NCBI GenBank assembly: GCA_945860295.1
Contig: CAMAQH010000003.1
Coordinates: 62,001-126,000, forward strand
Direction of reading: 5' to 3'
DNA from: Prosthecobacter debontii
Lineage (GTDB): Bacteria > Verrucomicrobiota > Verrucomicrobiia > Verrucomicrobiales > Verrucomicrobiaceae
DNA: 64,000 bases
Shown here: positions 56,679 to 64,000 of the stretch, in pieces
How the letters are laid out: the number at the start of each line of letters is the position of its first letter
How positions within the stretch are numbered: position 1 is the stretch's first letter
Program-made: the position numbers and the translations under genes
The notes under the pieces: generated by a model
The model's input: the letters and a program-made list of their open reading frames with translations, nothing else
The model's database searches: none
What the model was told of the DNA's origin: nothing

Positions 56679-58169
56679 TCACGCCAGCGCTTCGGCAAAG
56701 CGTGCGATCAATTCGGCGCTGTCCTCTAAACCCGCAGAGACGCGGAGGAGGTGGCTGGGCACGCCACAACTAGCTGCCCAATCGAGTTCTTCATAATGCG
56801 CTAACAAAGTGTAAGGGCAAACAAGCGTGAAGTTGGTGCCGAGGCTCGGACCTTTGCAAACACGCAGCGCATCATAGAAGAGCGGGCTTCTATTCACAGC
56901 GTCCTTCAGCAGGAAGGAAAACAGACAGCCGTAGCCGCCGCCTTCACGTCGAATGAATTCGTAGCCACGCCCGCCCTGCTCACGCGCGTGCCAGACTTTT
57001 TCCACGCGCGGATGAGCACTGAGAAATTCAGCAAGAGCGAGGGCGTTTTTGCTCATCGTTTCGGCACGCTGAACGAAGTCGCGGCTGTTTTGCTCCAGCG
57101 CCACAGCATCACCACGCCAGAGCGTGTGATCTGCATAAGCCGTGAGGAAGGCAGAGAAGGCGGGGTGATGCGGAGAAGCACGATTCAAGATGACGCTGCC
57201 AGCAAGAACGTCCCCTGCCCCAGAGAAGCTTTTCGTAAGGCTGGTGGTGACGACATCTGCCACGCGCATGGCGTCGGCATGAGCCACGGTGGAGATCGTG
57301 TCATCGACAATGATCGGCACGCCGGGCTGCGACTGCGCGCGGATGGCTAGTAGGCGCTCAAGATCCACGCAGCGGAGCATGGGATTGCTCGGAGCTTCAC
57401 AAAAGATACCTGCCAGCGGCTCGCTTTTCAGCAGCGCGCGCAGATCGTCATACTCGCTATCAGCGATCATCGGCAGGAAGTGCGCACCGTTGCCGAACAT
57501 CTGCTGGAGCTTCAAAACATCGACATACGGAAAGTCGAGCTGCACGGTTTTTCGATCCGGAAAAAGCGTCGTCAACATGCGATGCGCGGCAAAGTTTGCC
57601 GCCATGCCGGAAGGAAAAAGAAACACGTCTTCGGGCTGCTGACCTGAGAGCTTGGCGAGTCGCTCGCCAATTGCCCGATTCGCCGCGATGCCGTCTGCTT
57701 CCGTGGCATTCGTTGCCGTTTTGCCGAGCGCATCGCAGGCTTGTCGCGTGCTGACGATCTCGCCACAAAAGCGCCAGAAGCGGCGTGCTGTCGCATACGC
57801 CGCCTCTGGGAAAATCACGACACCGAGAGACTCCTTCCAAAATGTTGCGCGGGCAGCAAAATCATTCCGAGTGATGAACTCGACACAACGCTCGGCGTGG
57901 AGAAGACGTGGGAAAACCAGGCAGCGTTCACCTTCGCTCGCGAGATCTTTTTCCGCGGCTACAAACAGCTCGCTCACTGCCGGAGGGCAACAAAAGCGCG
58001 GGTAACCTGAGCGGAACTTCGACACGATGTCTTGATCGCCCTCTTCATAGCCGATCACATGCCGCCACAGCGGCAGACTGACGCTGACTCCGAACTCATG
58101 ATCGGGCAGCGGACTGCCAAGCGTGTCTGCCTGCCAGAGCGGGTGATGAATCAAATCAGACATGATCAT
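56679..58169 (-). CDS. PLP enzyme of the cystathionine gamma-synthase family, long form
   Basis: A 496-residue PLP-dependent transsulfuration-type enzyme. The large domain has FLFPSGMAANFAAHRML, DFPYVDVLKLQQMFG, CEAPSNPMLRCVDLERLL, IIVDDTIST and the PLP lysine in TSLTKSFSGAGDVLAGS. It is about 100 residues longer than MetB because of an N-terminal extension (1-130), as in fungal MET7-like cystathionine gamma-synthases. It probably makes cystathionine from O-acyl-homoserine and cysteine, or a related step. Its ATG overlaps the upstream stop in ATGA, so both PLP enzymes are translated together. Confidence 0.85.
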   Translation of the reverse strand: MIMSDLIHHPLWQADTLGSPLPDHEFGVSVSLPLWRHVIGYEEGDQDIVSKFRSGYPRFCCPPAVSELFVAAEKDLASEGERCLVFPRLLHAERCVEFITRNDFAARATFWKESLGVVIFPEAAYATARRFWRFCGEIVSTRQACDALGKTATNATEADGIAANRAIGERLAKLSGQQPEDVFLFPSGMAANFAAHRMLTTLFPDRKTVQLDFPYVDVLKLQQMFGNGAHFLPMIADSEYDDLRALLKSEPLAGIFCEAPSNPMLRCVDLERLLAIRAQSQPGVPIIVDDTISTVAHADAMRVADVVTTSLTKSFSGAGDVLAGSVILNRASPHHPAFSAFLTAYADHTLWRGDAVALEQNSRDFVQRAETMSKNALALAEFLSAHPRVEKVWHAREQGGRGYEFIRREGGGYGCLFSFLLKDAVNRSPLFYDALRVCKGPSLGTNFTLVCPYTLLAHYEELDWAASCGVPSHLLRVSAGLEDSAELIARFAEALA

Positions 58170-59332
58170 GCCTTGGCGTTCAGCGCCTGCTCGATGTCAG
58201 TCCAGAGATCTTCGATGTGCTCGATGCCGACGGAGAAGCGAATGAGGCCGTCGGTGACGCCAGCTTCTAGACGGATTTCTCTCGGGATCGAAGCGTGAGT
58301 CATGGTGGCAGGATGGCAGACGAGTGACTCAATGCCGCCGAGGCTCTCCGCCTGAGTGAAGAGGCGCAAGCGACGGATGAAGGCAAGCGCATCGTCTTGA
58401 GTGTGACCAAAGTCGGCGAGCAACATGCCGCTGCCACCGCTCATCTGCTTGCGCGCCAGATCATACTGCGGATGGCTCGGCAGGAAGGGATAGCGCACGC
58501 TCTTCACGCCTTTGCGGGCCTCGAGTCGCTGAGCGAGTTCGAGGGCGTTGGCGTTGTGTCGCTCCATGCGCAGCGCTTCTGTTTTCACGCCGCGAGACGT
58601 GAGCCAGGAATCAAAAGGGCTGGGCTGCAAGCCGAGGGCTTTTTGGGCAAAGATCATCTTGTCCTGCCACTCGTCGGAGTTAGAGCAAACGGCACCGCCG
58701 AGAGCATCGGAGTGGCCATTGGTGTACTTCGTGGTGCTCAAGAGCGAAAGATCAGCACCGAGATCGAGCGGCTGCTGGAGCATGCTGGAGGCAAAGGTAT
58801 TATCTACCACAACGGTGCTGCCGACACTGTGCGCCACATCGGAGATGGCTTTGATGTCGAGGATCTTGAGCAATGGATTCGTCGGTGACTCTAGCCACAC
58901 GAGCGCAGGTTTGAACTGACCAATGAGTGTGTAGTTGGCCGGATTGGCGAGGTTCACATACTTGATATGAACGTCGAACTTACGCAGCACACGCTCGAAG
59001 AGTCGGTAGGTGCAGCCATAAATATTCTGCTCGGAGATAATGGTGTCTCCCGCTTTCAGTCCAAAGGCGATGGCGGTGATCGCAGACACGCCACTGGCGA
59101 AAACGGTGCAGTGCTGGGCGTTCTCCAGACTGGCGAGCGTGGTTTGCAGATTGCGGAAGTTTGGACTGCCGCTGCGGGTGTAGTCGAAGCTGCCAGGGTT
59201 CCCGCTTTCAAAGGTCGAAGTCATGTAGATCGGGGGAATCACCGCGCCCGTCTCGCTGCGGTAGTCCTGACCGACATGAATGGCACGCGTCTCGAAACGC
59301 GCGTCGCTGGGCACTGTGGGATCGTCCTTCAT
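58166..59332 (-). CDS. Cystathionine gamma-synthase/lyase family PLP enzyme
   Basis: A 388-residue trans-sulfuration enzyme. It shows YTRSGSPNFRNLQTTLASLE near 51, CTVFASGVSAITAIAFGL, the YGCTYRLFER loop, VDNTFASSMLQQPLDLGAD and the PLP lysine in STTKYTNGHSDALGG. It could be cystathionine gamma-synthase (MetB), gamma-lyase (MetC/CGL) or O-acetylhomoserine sulfhydrylase; the sequence alone does not settle it. The start at 59332 (MKDDPTVPSD) precedes ETRAIHVGQ by 14 residues. It overlaps the next gene by 4 bases; paired, the two suggest a methionine/cysteine operon. Confidence 0.9.
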   Translation of the reverse strand: MKDDPTVPSDARFETRAIHVGQDYRSETGAVIPPIYMTSTFESGNPGSFDYTRSGSPNFRNLQTTLASLENAQHCTVFASGVSAITAIAFGLKAGDTIISEQNIYGCTYRLFERVLRKFDVHIKYVNLANPANYTLIGQFKPALVWLESPTNPLLKILDIKAISDVAHSVGSTVVVDNTFASSMLQQPLDLGADLSLLSTTKYTNGHSDALGGAVCSNSDEWQDKMIFAQKALGLQPSPFDSWLTSRGVKTEALRMERHNANALELAQRLEARKGVKSVRYPFLPSHPQYDLARKQMSGGSGMLLADFGHTQDDALAFIRRLRLFTQAESLGGIESLVCHPATMTHASIPREIRLEAGVTDGLIRFSVGIEHIEDLWTDIEQALNAKA

Positions 59333-59441
59333 GATGAGGCGCGCATTCAACCACGCTGGGAGGCACATGCAAGGGACGCTACGCAGTCATCACGACTGTC
59401 ACTTGTGCGTTTGCTGATTCTGTCGCATAACCGCGCTCGGC

Positions 59442-60332
59442 ATGTCTGCACGAATCCCCGTCATCCTGAATCCCGCCGCTAACAGCACCCAAGCTGCTGC
59501 GCGTGAAAATGCATTGCGCGCGCTTTTGCCTGCGCCGGAACTCATCCTGACCAAAGCTCCTGGTGAAGCCACTGAGATCGCGGAAAAACTAGCGCGTGAA
59601 GGCCATGAGATCGTCGTGGCAGCGGGTGGTGATGGCACGGTGAATGAAGTCCTGCAAGGTTTGTGCCGTGCAAACGCGGAACGTGCGCCTGGAGAAAAAC
59701 ACACGGCGCTTGGCGTGCTACCGGTAGGGACGATGAATGTTTTCTCTTTGGAGCTAGGCATGCCTGCCGCCAACATCGCCGAATGTTGGAAAATGATCAC
59801 GAGTGGCCGCTACCGCGAGATTGACCTCTGGCTGGCCAATGATCAGTTTTTTGTGCAGCTCGCTGGCGTTGGCCTTGATGCGGAGATCATCCAGGAGACG
59901 CCGTGGGAGCGGAAAAGAAAATTTGGGCCGCTAAGTTATGTCATGTCTGCGGTGCAGGTGCTGATGCGCGAACCGCCGCTGCTCACGGTGGAGATCTCTG
60001 GGAAACCCGCCATGCATGGTTCAGTGGTGCTGATCGGCGCAGGCAAGCACTATGGCGGCCCAGTACCCGTCTTTTCTAAAGCCAATAATCAGGATGGGCT
60101 GCTGGACGTGATCATCTTTCGCGGACTCAGCGGCTGGGAGTTTGCGCAGATGATCCGTGCCATTTTAGAGCGTGGCTACGAGGCATCGGAGGACATCGAC
60201 TATCTCCAAGTGCGCGAGTTCACGGTCACGGCGAAACCCGAGGCACCGTTTGAGGTGGATGGCGAACTCATCTCCGGCACGACACCCGTGAGTTTCCGGG
60301 CGGCTCCGTTTAAGATGCAAGTCGCGGTGTGA
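59442..60332 (+). CDS. Diacylglycerol-kinase-family lipid kinase
   Basis: A 296-residue enzyme of the DgkB/YegS family, phosphorylating a lipid such as diacylglycerol or a sphingoid base. Key motifs: VILNPAANS near 7-15, the catalytic GGDGTVNEVL near 62-71 and VLPVGTMNVFSLELGMP near 91-107; the C-terminal domain has FEVDGELI. The usual GTGND reads GTMNV here, a change that family members sometimes show. The start is the first Met (MSARIPVIL). The stop is 2 bases from the end of the convergent RluB-type gene. Confidence 0.9.
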   Translation: MSARIPVILNPAANSTQAAARENALRALLPAPELILTKAPGEATEIAEKLAREGHEIVVAAGGDGTVNEVLQGLCRANAERAPGEKHTALGVLPVGTMNVFSLELGMPAANIAECWKMITSGRYREIDLWLANDQFFVQLAGVGLDAEIIQETPWERKRKFGPLSYVMSAVQVLMREPPLLTVEISGKPAMHGSVVLIGAGKHYGGPVPVFSKANNQDGLLDVIIFRGLSGWEFAQMIRAILERGYEASEDIDYLQVREFTVTAKPEAPFEVDGELISGTTPVSFRAAPFKMQVAV

Positions 60333-60334
60333 AA

Positions 60335-61705
60335 TCAGCGGTGGCGCTGCGGGCCGTTACGCTTGCTGCTGCTTGATGGGCGGCTGTTGCCAGAACCTTG
60401 ACCCGATGGGCGGGATTGACGGCGTGGTGCGTCTTCACGCGGAGCGCGCGGCTTGTCGAAGCTGCGCGTATTGGAAGGCTTGCCTTTCCCAAAGCTGCGC
60501 TTGGCGCGCGTCGGGCGAGCTCTTTCGGCACCGTCTGACTCACCGATTGGCGGGCGTTCGCGGGCCGGACCACTTGGCTTGCCAGAACTGCGACCGCCGG
60601 CAGGTTTGCCTTTACCAAAGCTGCGCTTTTCACGTGTGGGGCGGACGACTTCGTCACCGTCTGTCTCACGCACGGCTGGGCGTTTGCGAGCGGGGCCGCG
60701 CGGACTGTCAAAACTACGCGCACGAACGCTTTCACCAGAGGCTTGGTCACGCGCAAAACGACGCTTTCCCCAAACTGGGCGGTTTCCCTCTTCAGGGTCA
60801 GGCTCGATCATCGGCGGGCGTTCGCGCGCTGGAGCTGTGCTGGTCGGACGACGTGATTTTTGATCGCTCGATCCACCTTTGCCATAGCTGCGCTTCTCAC
60901 GAGCAGGGCGCGGGCTGACCTCGGTCTTGCGTGTCGGACGGACGACGTCTTCAGCTTCATCTTCAGCCTTGGCGGCGCGGGCTTTATCGAGACGTAGCGG
61001 GCGACCTGAGGTGCCTTCTTTGGAGAAGAAGCGCTCGACCTCAGTGGTGGTCAGTTGTTTCCAACCACCTTTTTGTAGGCCTTTAAGTTCAAGCCAACCA
61101 ATACGGGTGCGCGTGAGGCGCTCGACTTCAAACCCGAGCTGGTAAAACATCAGGCGGATCTGACGCTTCATGCCCTGTTTAAGCACGACATGGCAACGAT
61201 ACTCGCTGATCATCCAGGTGCGCTCTGCCTTGGCGTAGCCTTCTTCTGTCAGCATGCCTTTGACGAGTTTGGCCATGACAGCGGCGTCCATCGGCTTGTC
61301 CACGATCACCTCGTATTCCTTTTCAGCTCCGTGGCTGGGATGGATGAGGTGGTGGGAAAGATCACCACGATTGGTGAGCAGGAGTAACCCCTCGCTGTCT
61401 TTGTCCAGACGACCGACATGATGCAGAGTCTGGAAGGGCTTTGGCAGCAGTGCGTAGATCGTCATGCGATCCTTCTCGTCACTACGGCTGCATATGTAGC
61501 CACGCGGCTTATTCAATGCGATGACGACACCCGTTTCTGGACGGGCCGGACGACCATCGACGGTGACTTGGTCACCATCTGCCACCAAGGTGCTGAGATC
61601 CTTGATTTCTTTACCATTGATGGCGACGCGGCCCTCAAGGATGATTTGCTCGGACCCCCGGCGTGAGCCGAGGCCGCACTGGCTAAGGAATCGATTGAGG
61701 CGCAC
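60335..61705 (-). CDS. RluB/RsuA-family pseudouridine synthase with a long repetitive basic tail
   Basis: Converts uridine to pseudouridine in rRNA. From GTG at 61705 the 456-residue product begins with an S4 RNA-binding domain (VRLNRFLSQCGLGSRRGSEQ), then the catalytic domain with the Asp in GRLDKDSEGLLLLTNRGD. Both give normal RluB length by about residue 245. The remaining 210 residues are Arg/Ser/Pro/Gly/Lys-rich and repeat the unit RPTR-x-KRSFGKGKP several times, probably a disordered RNA- or ribosome-binding tail. GTG at 61705 is preferred: earlier starts would overlap the small basic protein gene upstream. Confidence 0.88.
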   Translation of the reverse strand: MRLNRFLSQCGLGSRRGSEQIILEGRVAINGKEIKDLSTLVADGDQVTVDGRPARPETGVVIALNKPRGYICSRSDEKDRMTIYALLPKPFQTLHHVGRLDKDSEGLLLLTNRGDLSHHLIHPSHGAEKEYEVIVDKPMDAAVMAKLVKGMLTEEGYAKAERTWMISEYRCHVVLKQGMKRQIRLMFYQLGFEVERLTRTRIGWLELKGLQKGGWKQLTTTEVERFFSKEGTSGRPLRLDKARAAKAEDEAEDVVRPTRKTEVSPRPAREKRSYGKGGSSDQKSRRPTSTAPARERPPMIEPDPEEGNRPVWGKRRFARDQASGESVRARSFDSPRGPARKRPAVRETDGDEVVRPTREKRSFGKGKPAGGRSSGKPSGPARERPPIGESDGAERARPTRAKRSFGKGKPSNTRSFDKPRAPREDAPRRQSRPSGQGSGNSRPSSSSKRNGPQRHR

Positions 61706-61749
61706 GATAGAGGGAGCAAGCGAGCCTTTTGGCCGCCAATGCCGGGGAA

Positions 61750-61905
61750 TTACTCGGACTTCGTCTTTGGCAAGTTGGTCGGGAGACGACCTTCTTTCCA
61801 TAGACCGCGGGTCTTGAGAAGCTTGATGCGTTCACCGCGCTTCAGGACACTGCGCTTGGAGCCGACGGAACCGCCGGAATTTTTGAGGCTGCGATGCTGC
61901 GACAT
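61750..61905 (-). CDS. Small basic protein, Verrucomicrobia/Chlamydia type
   Basis: A 51-residue very basic protein. It reads MSQHRSLKNSGGSV, SKRSVLKRGERIKLL, TRGLWKEGRLPTNLPK, which I match from memory to the small basic protein family found in Verrucomicrobia, Chlamydia and relatives and thought to be ribosome- or rRNA-associated. The ATG is at 61903-61905 and the stop TAA at 61750-61752. The length is right for the family. The pseudouridine synthase begins 44 bases downstream, so both may belong to one ribosome-related transcript. Confidence 0.85.
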   Translation of the reverse strand: MSQHRSLKNSGGSVGSKRSVLKRGERIKLLKTRGLWKEGRLPTNLPKTKSE

Positions 61906-61998
61906 GTGTTAGGTTGGTGTTTGGGTTTGGAAAATGGGCGCGGAGAATAGGCGCAGTCACCGGAAGCGCAAGGAGTTTGTTGGTTTGTGGCCAAGCGC

Positions 61999-64000
61999 TC
62001 ACTGAAACCACCCACGAATGCGATCGAACAACCCTGGGCCACTAGCACGCGGACGGCCATAACCCGATGGCGGCTGTGCGACCCTGCCTTGATGGGCGTT
62101 GCAGAAATTCTGCGGCACGAGTTCATAGGGCAACTCGTCTTCATAGGCCGTGCCGCTGGCCTGGCAGACGGGGCTGGCGAGTTGGCTACTGAGGCGACAT
62201 AAGGCCACTTTGGTGAGCGGTGGCTCGGTGCGCGGACCGGGCGGAATGTAGCCGAGTTCGACGGCTTTTTTCATCACATCTGCCCAGATCGGAATGGCGA
62301 GTTTGCTGCCGTAACCTTCTTCAATGATGGTCTGTGGCTTGTCTAATCCGACCCAGACTCCACAGGTGACACGGTCAGTGTAGCCAGCGAACCAAGCGTC
62401 TTTATAATCATTCGTCGTGCCGGTTTTGCCGCCGCCGATTTCTTTGAAACCATGCTGTGAGCGCACGCTAGCGGCGGTGCCTTTGTCCATCACTTGACCG
62501 AGGATGCGGCGCATGATGTGAGCCACACCGGGGGTTGTGACTTCGACTTCGATGACGCCGGTGCTGTAGAGAATGTTGCCCGCTTTGTCGGTGATGCGGT
62601 CGATGAGGAATGGGCGGCGGCGGACGCCTTCATTCGGGAAGATACTGAAGGCACTGGCCAGTTCTTTGGGATTGCCGCCGAGATTGCCGATGAACACCTG
62701 CGGTGTGCGCTTGGCGTGCTCACCGATGCCAGCGTTCCCCAAAAGACCGAGCACGCGGTCGAGTCCGGCAAAATTACCGACGCGGATGGTCATCGTGTTA
62801 CGGCTCTGCACGAGTCCGGTCATCAAAGTTTGTTGGCCGATGAATTTGCCGTCCGAGTTCTGTGGATTCCAGCCGGGATCTGAGCCTTCGATCTCGCCGG
62901 ACCGGAGTGGCGCGTCGTCGATGAATGAGCCGGGCAGAAAGCCGCTGGCCACGGCTGCGGCATAGACAAAAGGCTTCACGGTGGAGCCGATCTGACGCTG
63001 GCCCAGGGTGGCTCGGTTGTATTTACTCTGACGGTAGTCGCGCCCGCCGACGAGCGCGAGAATGCCGCCCGTAGCATTGTCCATAACCATGAGCGCGCCT
63101 TGCAGATAGGGCGTGGAGGTTAGCTCTTGCGTGCCATCAAATGTTGGGTCAAAAGCAGCCTTCGTGGGGTGTTTATATCCGGGCAGTTTCTCCACCGCCG
63201 AGAGGCGCTTTTCGACCGCCGTTTCAGCGGTCGTCTGGAGTTCCTTGCTCAGCGTGGTGTACACGAGCATGCCGCCATCTTCGATCTCATGGACTTCAAG
63301 CAAGCGATCAAGATCACGCTTCACGGCATCCAGCGCGTAGTCGCCCTGGCTTTGAAACAAAGGCTGAGCGCGCAAGACGACATCGGCATAGCGCGCGGCG
63401 AGTTCCTCTTCCTTCGTGATGACTTTTGTTTGAAGCATGCGCTTGAGCACATCATCACGCTCCTTGGTCGCGCCTTCAAAATTGCGGAAAGGCGAGAAGC
63501 GCACGGGACTGCGGATGATGCCGGCAATCATCGCACTTTCACTAAGCGTGAGCTGACTGGCTGGCTTACCAAAGTACACTTGGCTAGCGCGCTGAATGCC
63601 ATAGAGTCCAGTGCCGAAAAAGATGCGATTCACATAGTGCTCTAGAATCTGGTCCTTGCTCCACATCTTCTCGATGCGACGCGCCAGCATCATCTCCAGC
63701 AGCTTGCGGTGGAAGGAGCGGTCGTTCAGATCTGGGTAGCTATTGCGAGCAAGCTGCATGGTAATCGTGCTCGCTCCCTGCACCACGCGGCGGTCTTTGA
63801 TGTTTCGCACAAAGGCACGCGCGACACCGATGTAGTCAATGCCGCTGTGCTGGTAAAAACGGCTGTCCTCACGGGCCAGCAGCGCCTTGATGAAATCTGG
63901 GGAGATTTGATTGAAGGGCACGACGATGCGGTTCTCGCCATGCATCCGACCCAGCAGCTCACCCTGAGCATCTATGACCATCGTGCGCTCAGGCATCCGA
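61999..64000 (-). CDS. Penicillin-binding protein 1A-type transglycosylase/transpeptidase (5' end cut by window)
   Basis: Bifunctional enzyme that polymerises and cross-links peptidoglycan. At least 666 residues are visible; the frame is open to the window edge, and the membrane anchor lies outside. The glycosyltransferase domain has EDSRFYQHSGIDYIGVARAF, QGASTITMQLARN and RKLLEMMLARRIEKMW. The transpeptidase has SxxK in GSTVKPFVYA, SxN in VQSRNTMT and KTGTT in GGGKTGTTND. It ends in a Pro/Arg-rich tail. It acts at the periplasmic face of the inner membrane. Confidence 0.94.
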   Translation of the reverse strand, partial: RMPERTMVIDAQGELLGRMHGENRIVVPFNQISPDFIKALLAREDSRFYQHSGIDYIGVARAFVRNIKDRRVVQGASTITMQLARNSYPDLNDRSFHRKLLEMMLARRIEKMWSKDQILEHYVNRIFFGTGLYGIQRASQVYFGKPASQLTLSESAMIAGIIRSPVRFSPFRNFEGATKERDDVLKRMLQTKVITKEEELAARYADVVLRAQPLFQSQGDYALDAVKRDLDRLLEVHEIEDGGMLVYTTLSKELQTTAETAVEKRLSAVEKLPGYKHPTKAAFDPTFDGTQELTSTPYLQGALMVMDNATGGILALVGGRDYRQSKYNRATLGQRQIGSTVKPFVYAAAVASGFLPGSFIDDAPLRSGEIEGSDPGWNPQNSDGKFIGQQTLMTGLVQSRNTMTIRVGNFAGLDRVLGLLGNAGIGEHAKRTPQVFIGNLGGNPKELASAFSIFPNEGVRRRPFLIDRITDKAGNILYSTGVIEVEVTTPGVAHIMRRILGQVMDKGTAASVRSQHGFKEIGGGKTGTTNDYKDAWFAGYTDRVTCGVWVGLDKPQTIIEEGYGSKLAIPIWADVMKKAVELGYIPPGPRTEPPLTKVALCRLSSQLASPVCQASGTAYEDELPYELVPQNFCNAHQGRVAQPPSGYGRPRASGPGLFDRIRGWFQ

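Noticed and set aside
60373-60918. Antisense frames over the pseudouridine synthase tail
   Set aside because: Cys/Arg-rich products explained by the repetitive basic tail on the other strand.

Overview
The window looks like a chromosomal segment from a member of the Verrucomicrobiota, probably close to Verrucomicrobiaceae. The main pointers are a 51-residue 'small basic protein' of the Verrucomicrobia/Chlamydia type (61750-61905), many secreted carbohydrate-related proteins (Gfo/Idh/MocA oxidoreductase with a Tat-like leader, sialate O-acetylesterase, DUF6807, a right-handed beta-helix protein, an SGNH hydrolase), and GC-rich sequence with dispersed REP-like palindromes. Outer-membrane protein remnants (Omp85, TonB receptor) point to a diderm envelope. 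Most starts have no clear Shine-Dalgarno sequence. I saw no tRNA, rRNA, CRISPR array, prophage or transposase gene.

Layout. 1-10 kb: end of glycyl-tRNA synthetase; hemL with a cupin and a DUF2007/zinc-finger protein; a CoaC-only flavoprotein; TerB-like and acidic proteins of unknown function; a Gfo/Idh/MocA oxidoreductase; an RNase III-like protein; exported MsrA; phosphofructokinase. 10-22 kb: dnaE, dapB, folK, a wall amidase, a D,D-carboxypeptidase, an SGNH plus alpha/beta-hydrolase fusion, a group II truncated globin beside the wreck of an Omp85 gene, and a sialate O-acetylesterase. 22-34 kb: a cyanophycin locus. 34-45 kb: beta-helix protein, POT transporter, a frameshifted FHA-cyclase gene, a TonB-receptor remnant, sufE, an AsmA-like protein, a Nif3-like protein, pdhA and a serine hydrolase. 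45-51 kb: groEL, groES and dnaK with small neighbours. 51-64 kb: DUF6807, a SOUL protein, a decayed acetylesterase gene, a GHMP kinase, a stand-alone ovothiol-type methyltransferase, mdh, psd, two transsulfuration-type PLP enzymes, a lipid kinase, an RluB-type pseudouridine synthase with a long repetitive tail, the small basic protein and a PBP1A cut by the window edge.

The cyanophycin locus (22243-33906) is the most coherent system. It has a full-length CphA, a divergent operon of an ABC exporter-type protein with an N-terminal PH-like region, a DUF1854 protein, a membrane spermidine-synthase-like protein and a DUF5009-type membrane protein, and then an oppositely oriented pair: a C-terminally shortened CphA2-like synthetase and a protein resembling Bacillus spore transglutaminase Tgl with altered active-site positions. 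The synthetases, ABC protein and DUF1854 match a cluster type I know from other bacteria. The Tgl-like and two membrane proteins may be undescribed additions.

A second theme is decay. Four reading frames are broken in ways that can be reconstructed: Omp85 (20052-20311), FHA-cyclase (37477-38366), TonB receptor (38505-38974) and acetylesterase (52282-52729). Several palindromic repeats sit in intergenic DNA, one lies in frame inside a gene, and one supplies the probable start codon of a lipoprotein.
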